A DNA stretch of 64,000 nt from Microglena sp. YARC (taxonomy: Eukaryota > Chlorophyta > Chlorophyceae > Chlamydomonadales > Chlamydomonadaceae): assembly GCA_022414725.1 (NCBI GenBank), contig CM039464.1, positions 45,294,312-45,358,311 on the forward strand, given 5' to 3'. Shown piece by piece: positions 34,395 through 43,899 of the stretch (positions are counted from its first letter, which is position 1; each line of letters opens with the position of its first letter). Below the pieces are notes generated by a model that was not told where the DNA came from, made no database searches, and worked only from the letters and a program-made list of their open reading frames with translations. A program made the position numbers and the translations under genes.

Positions 34395-37300
34395 TTACAC
34401 CTTGAAGGGGAAGGCAACCACGTTGCCCTGCAAGTTCACAGCCGCGTTCAGGGAAAACAAGCGACCAGTGATTTTAGCACCAGTCAAGGCATCAATGGCA
34501 GTGTGTGCCATGAAGGTGCCAACTGCCTCGGAGCCGACCTCAAATTTGGCGGCGCTGCCAACTTTCCAGAAGACGTTACAGGCTTGTGCCCCATTCTGGA
34601 GAACCATCTTCAGATCAGCGTTAATCTGGGGACAATCGGAAAAGGTTGTTAAGTTAGAGGATAGAATAAGGGGGTGAAGGGTGCAGAGGCATTTATTGCA
34701 ATTAGGCACTGATCTTGTGATATCAGGCACTATATCTCCAGATTTATTGCAACAGATATCAAGCACTAGGTCTCCAGATTTATTGCATTAGATATCAGGC
34801 ACTAGGTCTCCAGGTTTAATGCATTAGATATCAGGCACTAGGTCTCTAGATTTATTGCAATAGTTATTAGGCACGAGGTTTCCAGATTTATTGCAACAGT
34901 TATCAGGCACTAGATCTCCAGATTTATTACAAATAGGCACTGATCTGGAGATATGCAGATCATGGTGATATGTATGGCCCAGTACACAGTGCAAATGCTT
35001 GTTAACCATGCCTGCATGTTGCCTTCCTCTGCATTGCACTCACCAAGAATGTCGTCTCCATCTGGAAAATGAACACGCCGTTGCCTCGTAGGTACAAGGT
35101 GCCAGATGAGACCTCAAGTGCGCCAGTGGTCTTGTACAGGCCAGGGGTGAAGGTGAGACCTCCAATGTTAACGACGTTGATGTTGACCACATTCTCCACA
35201 CGGCCTGAAGCATCATTGTATGCCGTCGTAACATCTGCCTTAGCGGTTGCGGCATCTTCGTCGCTTGCGCGGTCATTTGGGGTAGGGACTTCAGAGTAGG
35301 AGATGCCCGTATCAACAGCTGTGCCGGGACTGACACCGATGAGCCCGCCGACAGTGGACTTCCCCTGCAAGAATGGGTGGGAGCGTAATGACACAGTAAG
35401 AATGAGCGGGAGCATAATGAGCAGAATTCCCTGAGAGTAATAGGCAGCTTGCAATAGAGCAATAGGACATCAGGGAGCTGAGCTGTCATGAGGGTGCTGA
35501 TGGAGGCAAGGTCCCATGCATGGTGGGTCACAGATGGGCACCTTAACATGGTGACAGACCTTCCGTTGCTTGAAGCAGTCCTAGCAGGTAAGGCTCACTG
35601 TTGCCATCACCAATCAAGTCGCTACTAGAGCCCCTCTTCGCATGTTTGCAAAACGGTTTACCTTCTATAGAGCCGATTCAGAGTAAATGAACTTTGAAAA
35701 TACTTTGGTCCCCGAGATAAGTTATTGTTTTACTTGTTTGACATTTGATTTCAAATTTTGAAGTACCCTTCTGCGGGCTGTGTGGCCCTAATGCATCCTG
35801 CAGGTGCAATTCATCAATCAATCAATACTTCAATAAATTAATAGTGGTGGACCCACACTGTCCTCAGCAGTTTGTTGACTCACCGTATTGGTAATTGTTG
35901 CGTAGGCAAGGACTGTGAACTGCTCTGCAAATAAAAGGTCTACTGTGGGGGGGGACACAGCGACCGTGCTGTAAGCCTCAGCTTCCACTAGCTGACGGCG
36001 CTTGCCATTGCTGGCATCAGCAGGGAAGACCACAGTGTTGCTCAGCATGGTGACAGCCGCATTGAGTGCAAACAGCCGGCCCGTGATAGATGCACCAGTC
36101 TTGACAGCGATGGATTGATGTGCCATGAAGGTGCCCACTGCTACGGAGTTGGCCTCGAAGGTGACAGAGCTTCCAACCACCCAGAAGATGTCACAGGCTT
36201 GTGCCCCGTCCTGGAGAATCATCTCACGACCGGTGTCCATCTGGAGACAATCAGAAGAGGAACAGACAGTTGGATGCAACTTGGTTGGTACAACTTGGTT
36301 GGTGCAGTTGGTACAGTTGGTGCAAGTTGGGAGGTGCAGTTGGTACAGTTGGTGCAAGTTGGTTGGTACAGTTGGATGCATGTATGTTGGTGGCTTTATC
36401 AGAGGTACAAGGGAAGGAGGAATTATATACAATTGCTTGCTATCTTCCATGGTTGGAAGGGATAATTTAACAGTAGTGGCAGCTAGGATAGGTCAGTGGT
36501 TTTCTTAAGGACATTAAACTGACTGCAATGAGGCGTGCAATATTTCACACTCACCGAGAACGTCGTCTCCATCTGAAAAATGAACACGCCCTTGCCCGAT
36601 AGGTACAAGGTGCCTGATGAGACCTCTAGTGCGCCAGTGGTCTTGTACAGGCCGGGGGTAAAAGTAAGCCCTCCGATATTTACGACAGGGATGTTGACCA
36701 CATTCTCCACACGGCCTGCAGCGTCGTTGTATGCATCCGCAACATCCCCCATGGCGATTTCAGCTGCAGCAGTACTTGCACGCTTGTTGGGGGTTGGGAG
36801 TGTAGAGTAGGAGATGTAAGTTTCTCCTTCAACAGCCGAGCCAGGACTGACACCAAGGAGTCCACCGACAGTAGTGGGCCCCTGCGACACAACCAGAATG
36901 GCTGGAGATCAGTCAGGGTAGAGGTGGGAGTTGTGGAATATAACAGAATTAGCAGCTGCCCTAACTGGGGACAAACCGGCGATGCATACGTGGACAAAGC
37001 TAAAATACGATGTGTGGGCAGAGACACACTGTAGTTGATAAACTAGACGCTGGGCAGGCACAACCATCGGTATTTAGACCGACCCACAAGCAAGTGGCGT
37101 GCGCATGGATAGGTCGAAATACCAACCACTGCACATAAGGGCTATAAGCGTAGATACATATGCTGATAAGCCATCAGGATTCTGCTGTGAATATCAGTAT
37201 TACACCAGGGATGCGTAGCTTCATCCAACAGGACTTACATTACAGCAAAGATGAACAAATTAAAGTCCCTCCTGATCGACTGGAGGCAACCACTTACCGA

Positions 37301-39013
37301 GTTAGTAACCGTGGTGGCGGCTAGCACCGTGAACTCCTTGGCTGTCTTCAGATCAACAGGTAGGGCTTCCTGCAGCTGACGGCGCCTGCGATCGCTAGCA
37401 TCAGTTGGGAAAGCCACAGTGTTGCTCTGCATGGTGACAGCTGCATTGAGTGCAAACAGCCGACCCACAATAGAAGCACCAGTATTGAGAGAGATGGATT
37501 GATGAGCCATGAAGGTGCCCACCGCCACGGAGCCAGCCTCGAAGGTGGCAGAGCTTCCAACCACCCAGAAAATGTCACAGGCTTCTGCTCCATCTTGGAG
37601 AATAATTTCGCGGCCAGTACTCATCTGGGGACAATCAGAAGGGGGGTAGAAAGTTAGATGCAGGAAGGTTGCTGGCTACATCTGGGGTACAAGGGAAGCA
37701 GGAACCGACTACTGTTATCGGCTTTCTTGCATGCTTGCATGCTTGCAAGGGATATTTTAACAGCACAGTGGCAGCTAGGATATTTTAGTGGTCTCCTTGG
37801 TGTTAGCAGCTGGCACACAATGTTTTACACTCACCAAGAATGTCGTCTCCATCTGGAAAATGAAAATGCCCTTGCCCGATAGGTATAAGGTGCCCGATGA
37901 GACCTCGAGTGCGCCAGTGGACTTGTACAGGCCAGGGGTGTAAGTGTGCCCTCCAATATTCACGACAGGGATGTTGACCACATTCTCTACACGGCCTGCA
38001 GCGTCATTGTATGCATCTCCAACATCCTTCTTAGCCGCAGCAGCATCAGCATCACTTGCACGCTTGTTGGGGGTTGGTTCAGCAAGGTAAGAGATCTCTG
38101 TTGTCTCATCAACAGCCGAGCCGGGACTAACACCGAGGAGCCCGCCGACAGTAGTGGGGCCCTGCGACACAACCGGAATGAGCGGAGATCAGGCAGTGCA
38201 CAGGTGGGAGTTGTGGAGATATAACTGAACTAGCAGCTGCCCAGACTCAAAAGGCAGCGGTGCAAACGAGTACGAAGCTAATTTAGAATATGGGCAAAGA
38301 CATAGATGTTGGCAATACACTAGACGCAGGGCAGGTACAACCATCAGTAGTCTGACACCAAGGAGTCCACCGACAGTAGTGGGCCCCTGCGACACAACCA
38401 GAATGGCTGGAGATCAGTCAGGGTAGAGGTGGGAGTTGTGGAAATATAACAGAATTAGCAGCTGCCCTAACTGGGGACAAACCGGCGATGCATACGTGTA
38501 CAAAGCTAAAATACGATGTGTGGGCAGAGACACACTGTAGTTGATAAACTAGACGCAGGGCAGGCACAACCATCGGTATTTAGACCCACCCACAAGCAAG
38601 TGGCGTGCGCAAGGTTAGGTAAAAATACAACCATATTGGGGAAATAAGCTTTAGATACATCTGCTGATAAGCCATCAGGATCCAGCTGTGTATATCAGTA
38701 TGTCATGATCCTGCTGCTGTGTGTATATCAGTATAGCTGCATCAGGGATGTGAAGAGAAATCCAACAGAACTCAGCAAAGATAAACAAACTAAAAGCCCT
38801 CCTGAACGGCTGTGGGCAACTACTTACCGTGTTGGTGACCGTGGTGGCGGCGAGCACCGTGAAGTTCTTTGCTGATTTAAGATCAACAGTTAGGGGCTGT
38901 GGGACAATGCTGGGTTGCAGCAGCTTGCGGTTACCCATGTCAGCACTACATATGCTGCTTGTGGCCAGCAGGAGCACAATGGGAGCGAGCCAGCGCATGG
39001 CTGCAGAAGGCAT
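34395..39013 (-). CDS. Secreted protein with three DUF3494 ice-binding domains
   Basis: Seven exons, all in phase 0, join to 691 residues: 38828-39013, 37835-38161, 37298-37624, 36555-36881, 35884-36240, 35044-35364 and 34395-34625. Residues 1-24 form a signal peptide (hydrophobic WLAPIVLLLATSS, cleavage near CSA). Three tandem domains follow, at about 43-247, 262-464 and 489-691. Each shows the family landmarks FTVLAATTVTNT, GGLLGVSPG, AYNDAAGRVENV, GGLTFTPGLYK, GVFIFQMETTF, ILQDGAQACDIFWVVGSS and VGTFMAHQSI. Linkers carry basic clusters (GNRKLLQ, DRRRRQLQ, GKRRQLV). DUF3494 beta-helix proteins bind ice and inhibit recrystallisation; secretion suggests action outside the cell or in a cell-wall/brine space. 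Start: the ATG at 39013 is used, while one at 38998 would also keep the signal peptide. Activity is inferred from family. Confidence 0.95.
34690..34945. repeat. ~40-bp minisatellite in last intron of the ice-binding gene
   Basis: Units of the type ATCAGGCACTAGGTCTCCAG followed by ATTTATTGCAACAGAT repeat about six times. They occupy the intron between exons 35044-35364 and 34395-34625. Confidence 0.85.
36268..36378. repeat. GTTGGTACAGTTGGTGCA tandem repeat in ice-binding gene intron
   Basis: About 9-19 bp units in the intron just upstream (in transcript order) of exon 35884-36240. Confidence 0.75.
38345..38710 (-). repeat. Recent ~350-bp duplication of an ice-binding exon edge and its intron
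   Basis: 38349-38700 matches 36850-37195 at well over 90 percent by eye. Shared words include AACTGGGGACAAACCGGCGA, AGACACACTGTAGTTGATAA and ACCCACAAGCAAGTGGCGTG. The copy carries the acceptor and the first ~13 codons (GPTTVGGLLGV) of exon 36555-36881, but it sits in the first intron of the gene, between exons 38828-39013 and 37835-38161. The exon part is truncated and has no donor. Confidence 0.9.
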
Positions 39014-41140
39014 CAACTGCAGGTGGCAATAATCCAAATGTTGGTTTATTTCGCAGCGGCAGATCAGAAAGTACGGATCTATTCAGTGGATGAAAGGTTT
39101 GGCCCAGTACACAGCACCACACCACAGTATGCAGCACCACATCATAGTACACCACTTGGCACCGTGGAAGCCCATCACACAACTGCACACCACATGGCCG
39201 GTCTGCTTTGTAAAGTATCATATGATAATCGTTATTTGGTCCCTGATTCAGTGCCCCTCAAATAGGGAGGTGGTCGAACTGAACAGTGGTCAAGGCTGTT
39301 GATTGCATGGCACAGCCGCAAAGGCCGGCAGTGAGGGGTCGTGTGGTGGGTGGTGTGGGGGTGGGGGGTGGGTGGGGAGGGCTTCTGAAAAAGATTCCCA
39401 TGCGCGTCTGAACATTGGCGGAAAGTGGGTTCGAAATTGGAGGCAAGGTTCGGGCTGTCCGAGGTTTGGAAGGTTGGTGAGTGCGTTAACGAGACTGATT
39501 TGGAAACTAATGGACAGACAGACAGTCGGACAACGAGTTGGAGCCAGGGATAATTGTCGTCAACTATCGAAATAATCGATTGGAAAATCGAAACAATCAA
39601 CGGGACAAAGGGGCAACTCTGCCCCCCAACTACAGGGGGGCTCCGTCAAGAAAGGTGTACGCGTACGGGGGTTGGGGGCTGGAGGCTGGGGGTGGGGGTG
39701 GGAGGGGTGAGGGGTGAGGGGTAAAGGGAGGCGAACCGCACGAGGGGATGTGTGATAGACTGACAGAATGAAGATATGCAGCGAATTGGCTTTTTTGTGG
39801 GGGGTGGGGGGTGGGACGTGTCCGAGGACCCGCGCAGGAGTTCGATTGTGCATGGGGGCGGGGTGGGAGACACGCTGGAGGGGGAAACAATCCGAGGAGA
39901 ATCTGGTACCGGGCTCGACTTGGTCTCTCCAGACTGGCAATCTCGTGAAACTGACCAGAAGAACCTTTCGGCCTGGGCTACCCGGGGGGCTACCCCAGCC
40001 CAACTGAGCCGCAGCTGGGTAACCACAGCAGGTAGGGGAAGGCAGGCAGGTAAGGCGAGACAAGATTGCATATCGGAGAGCTTCTCACCTGAGGGGATGG
40101 GAGAGCGGAGAGGATTGGGCTAAATGTCAACCGAGATACCATCAGGAGTTACCGCCACCTATTTATACTGTTGGCTGTGCGGCCGCGGTTCTGTGGCCAC
40201 GCGGTGCGCCCGTTCGTATCATCACCAGGCGGCAGATGGCAGCTTGTGGGAAGTTCAGTCAGCCTACCATATACGTGTACGTACCCGGCGGTTATAATAA
40301 ACCGGCACATTAGTAAATATCTAATGTGTTTTCTCAATCCGGGACGTATATTACGCATCTCTGTTTTCCCATACCGAATCTTGTTTTCTCCCTTGTTTTC
40401 TCAAACTTGTTGGACTTGCGAGCAAGGGGTAATGAGAGGGGGCCAAAACCACCCTCGTGTCTCTCTTTGTGCAGCTGCGCTGCACAGGATTCCCACTAGG
40501 CATCACCCTCCACATCATTTACCTCCTCTAGAAACGTTGGACGCTCATGTGGGAAGGTGGTCAACCTCGAACCTTGGTCGACGGAGCTGCCAAGTCCGAA
40601 ACTCCGTAGACAACGGCTAGCAGGGGACCCCTGGTTCCCTTGGCTATCTGTCCCCTGACGACAAGGGCCTCTCAAACTCTCCAATCCACATGAATCTTTA
40701 GTGCCCCTGTGCGTTACTAAGCGTACACTAGGATTCTTCGAGTATCCTGCATATCTTCGACGATTCGGTTGTTGCACGATTAGCGGAAGTCCCACCGTAC
40801 AAGCAGATCTTGTAGGCCGCGTGGAAAGATAGGGAGGCTGTAGTAGGAGGGGTGGCAGGTGGAGAAAGGTGGGCTTGGTTCCGACCTGGATCTGACGAGT
40901 GACGAGTGCGTAGGTAGGGGCGTAGGGCCGCTCGAGGTCGTGACCCTGCCAAGACCAACCTGGAACAAGCCAGCCGGGACGCGCCTGGCCAGCCCGGAAA
41001 AGGTGGGTCGGATCTGACGGGTTGGTAGGCAGGGCCCGTACCTGGACTTCAGAGGATGAAGTCCAGAGGATGAACACAGTCAGCACCCGGCATCACACTA
41101 CCCCGGCCAGCAGGGATATGCATAAGGATTTGGGCATAAA
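39014..41140. other. Interval upstream of the ice-binding gene, no clear gene
   Basis: 39080-39200 has short CACCACAC repeats. 39595-39660 carries a family-B fragment. 40100-41090 is GC-richer and contains a TATA-like CTATTTATAC (minus-strand TATAAATAG) near 40155. I considered a solo LTR here but could not find matching ends. Frames open through the region lack splice or family signals. Confidence 0.4.
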
Positions 41141-42275
41141 CATTAAAATCGTGGCAGCCGATGCCCAGGTGTACAGTTTGGGAAGGTGGAAACATTAAAA
41201 ATCGTGGCAGCCGATGCCCAGGTGTAGCTTTTTACAAGGTGGAAACATTATATATCGGGCGTCCTTTTTGGCTTGCCCGATGCCAGTATCGGGCAGGCAC
41301 ATAAAAAGAAGTTTCAGGTACCTCATTTTGCTTCCATGTTCGGCAACAACAACTGCTGTAACATAATATATATAGAGAGGTTCCCTTTGAGAGGGGGGTG
41401 GCTGAGGAGGGGAGGGAGGGCTTGGTGGCTGGGATGATATCAGCATCAACAACCATGAGCATGAAGAAAGCCTTCTCAGGGTCGGCATAGCTCTGACGGA
41501 GTTCGACGTCGACCAGACGAGGCGGGGGAGAGGAGGTAACGGGGAGGAGAGGGGGAGGGGGAGGAGCAGTTGGAGGGGGGGAAGGGTGGGGACCTGAGAG
41601 GGGGAGAGGTGGGGGATGGGATCAGTAAATTATAGAAGCATTGACTTAAGCAAGACAGGACAATCCCGACAGGCCCAGGGATGGAGGTTGCTTAGGCGTC
41701 GACAGCTAAAGAGACAGCCATCGAGCCAGCAAAAAAAGCAAGCTAGACAATTCTCGAGACAAGATCATCAGTGCACTCTGGCGCACATAATCGGGTCAAG
41801 GCCTAGGCTGGTGGATGCCCAAACGACGACACCTAGATTGCAAACAAAGCAAGCAAGCAAGCTAGACAATTGACGAGACAAGATCATAATTTCGCGCGCA
41901 GTCCAACAGTGTACTCTGGCGCACGGATTCCGGTCAAGGCCTGGGCTGGTGGATGCTCAAACGACGACAGCTAAATTGAAAGCAAAGCAAGCAAGCATGC
42001 AAGCTAGACAATTCACGAGACAAGATCATAATTCCGCGTACAGTCCAACAGTGCACTCTGGCGCACACAATTCCGGTGAAAGCGCGCGATGCCCTCGAAC
42101 TGTTCAAACATTAAAAATCGTGGCACCCGATGCCCAGGTGTAGCATGTGGGAAGTTGGAAACATTAAAAATCGTGGCACCCGATGCCCAGGTGTAGCTTT
42201 GGGGGAGGTGGAAACATTACTTATCGTGGCGCCCGATGCCCAGGTGTAGCATTTGGGAACCTGGAAACATTAACA
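41140..42275. repeat. Mixed tandem/dispersed repeats around 41-42 kb
   Basis: GGTGGAAACATTAAAAATCG followed by TGGCAGCCGATGCCCAGGTG occurs at 41148, 41190, 41237 (partial), 42105, 42155, 42207 and 42260. Between them, at 41735-42070, are three copies of a ~130-bp unit containing AAGCTAGACAATTCACGAGA and CAGTGCACTCTGGCGCACA. Confidence 0.75.
41400..41530 (-). CDS. Possible exon, weak PEBP-like resemblance
   Basis: The minus-strand reading RLVDVELRQSYADPEKAFF followed by MLMVVDADIIPATKP is compositionally protein-like. It vaguely recalls the LYTLVMVDPDAP region of phosphatidylethanolamine-binding proteins, but the DPDAP core is replaced by DADIIPA. A Pro-rich, pyrimidine-rich stretch precedes it and could hide an acceptor; no clear donor follows. 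It might be a downstream exon of the candidate starting at 43802. Confidence 0.22.
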
Positions 42276-42384
42276 CACCTGGGGGCGCGATGGACCAAAA
42301 CGGAAATAAACATTATATATCGCGCGTCCGCCCCCCAGCCTTGCTGACGTCATTCAAGCGGACGTTTAGGGGTCACACTGCTTT

Positions 42385-42485
42385 TGGTTTTGCTCAATTT
42401 AGCTTATGCTTTTGGTCCGCTTTTGGTCCGATTTTTTGTGGGGACCACAATCGGACCAAAAGCTAAATCGAATGCTTTGCAAGTA
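42385..42485. repeat. Foldback hairpin around CTTTTGGTCCGATT
   Basis: CTTTTGGTCCGATT (42420-42433) and AATCGGACCAAAAG (42449-42462) are perfect inverted repeats around a 15-base loop. The outer sequence CAATTTAGCT (42397) mirrors AGCTAAATCG (42461-42470), with an extra tandem TTTTGGTCCG on the left arm. It may be a tiny MITE or a structured RNA source. Confidence 0.6.
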
Positions 42486-42729
42486 TTACGCTGCAAAACT
42501 TGCGTATACCGGGATAGCAACTGTTCATCGAGGGCAGAGAAGTTACAAAGTTGCAAGCAACAAGGTGAAGAAGAAGAACCATCCCCTGCGATGGAATCGA
42601 GCACGAGTCGCTTAGACATCCGAGGACTGAATTGACCGGCTTATTTGACCGGCTTTCTTGGGAGGATTTGAGGATTTGAGGATTTGAAAAACAGCACGGT
42701 TTCAGTACCCTGAAACTTCCTGTGCGTGC

Positions 42730-42760
<31 letters not shown>

Positions 42761-42806
42761 AAACACACACCCACACCCACACCCACACCCACACCCACAC
42801 GGTTAA

Positions 42807-43640
42807 GGGTGGATTCCCATTGGACTGGATGGGTATAGTCGGTTGTAGTACTGGATGGGTCGGTATTTGTCGGTTGGGCCCTTTGGATGGGTCGTTGAGC
42901 TCTTTGGATGGTTCGTGCATCCGTACACGGCCACCCATCCAAAACGCACTCCCATTGCAAGCGACTGGATGGGTGCAGCAATACACGCATGTACCACCGG
43001 GAACCTTCGCAGGTACTTTCAATCAATAGTCGCAAGAAAAGACGGATCGATCGTTGACAGTTCAATTTCTTGCGCTGATCCATCCTAGATCCATCTATTC
43101 CTCTTCTCAAGACCGCACTCCGCGACCTGAACACCTGAAGTCATACCTCGGCGTCCAATTCGGCATCGGTGGCATAATCCCACAAGCCTTCCGTCGCCAT
43201 GTTGCAGAGCGATGAAAGACGAAAAAGAAAAGTAGAATGAAGAAGGGGCGTCGAATGGAGAAGAAATTGTTAGAATGTCCCAGATTCTGTCTTGCTCGAA
43301 GATGATCTGTGATCCAAAAGTTCGGAAACTCCTGGCTAATGAAACTAGCAGGTCGGTTGAAGAAAGCAATACGCGTCAGTTGCGCGACCGTCGCCGGATC
43401 AATGCCGGACTGTGCCGGAAGGAGCCGGATATTTTGCGACCCATCCAGAGCCATCCAACCCACACCTCGGTCGAGGGCCTGGATGGATTTTGGCTTTTGG
43501 ATGGGTCGTCTGGATGGGTATTTCGTCAGTACATCCGTACAAATACGAACCATCCAAAACCCCTATGGGAAGGTAAACACTGGATGGGTCGTCGGTAATC
43601 CGTACTTAACGACCCATCCTGCCCCAATGGGAATCCACCC
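42807..43640. mobile_element. 834-bp TIR element with TAA target duplication (PIF/Harbinger- or Tourist-like)
   Basis: Perfect 17-bp terminal inverted repeats, GGGTGGATTCCCATTGG at 42807-42823 and its reverse complement at 43624-43640, are flanked on both sides by TAA (42804-42806, 43641-43643). A GGG... terminus with a 3-bp TWA target duplication is typical of PIF/Harbinger elements and Tourist MITEs. Subterminal GGATGGGTCG words abound at both ends. Inside, on the minus strand, is an exon-like start (43147-43200, MATEGLWDYATDAELDAE then GTATGA), possibly captured host sequence. No transposase is seen, so it is non-autonomous. Confidence 0.8.
43147..43200 (-). CDS. Exon-like start inside the TIR element
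   Basis: An ATG in good context (CAACATGG) opens 18 codons, MATEGLWDYATDAELDAE, ending at a donor-like GAG|GTATGA. After CAG|GTCGCGG, 13 more codons (VAECGLEKRNRWI) would reach a stop. Too short to assign. It may be a host gene fragment carried by the element or chance. Confidence 0.22.
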
Positions 43641-43660
43641 TAAGCGTAACCCCGATCCAC

Positions 43661-43802
43661 CTTGGTTCCACGCTGGCACTTTGACCGCCGCAGCGGTCAC
43701 TTGCGGCCATAATGTGGAGATGAGCGCGAGCGCTGCAATCTTGTAGATCGCAGTCATGCGCGATCCCTTCAATTTCTCAGAATCTCTGACGCTCACCGCC
43801 AT
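43661..43802 (-). CDS. Possible first exon of a secreted or membrane protein
   Basis: From ATG 43802 or, more likely, ATG 43757, the minus strand encodes a classic signal peptide (MTAIYKIAALALISTLWP, then QVTAAA with an AxA cleavage site) followed by VKVPAWNQ and a donor AAG|GTGGAT at 43661/43660. The TIR element begins 17 bp inside the putative intron. Downstream exons were not identified with confidence. Confidence 0.35.
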
Positions 43803-43890
43803 GGATTCGTCAGGTCAAGGCTTGTTTTTCAAGCAGAGGCAGCACGGGGGCATCAACGAGCACCCTGCCAACGAGCAACGCAACTGGTAC
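43801..43890 (+). CDS. Alternative plus-strand start exon overlapping the previous one
   Basis: GCCATGGATTCG is a strong initiation context. It opens MDSSGQGLFFKQRQHGGIN and EHPANEQRNW before a possible GTACAG donor near 43888. It conflicts with the minus-strand ATG at 43802, so at most one of the two uses that ATG. No family recognised. Confidence 0.2.
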
Positions 43891-43899
43891 AGATCTCTC

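Noticed and set aside
40100..41100. Solo LTR of a gypsy-like retrotransposon
   Set aside because: A TATA-like box and a TGTAGTG-like edge were suggestive, but I could not find matching TG...CA ends, a target duplication or a primer-binding site.
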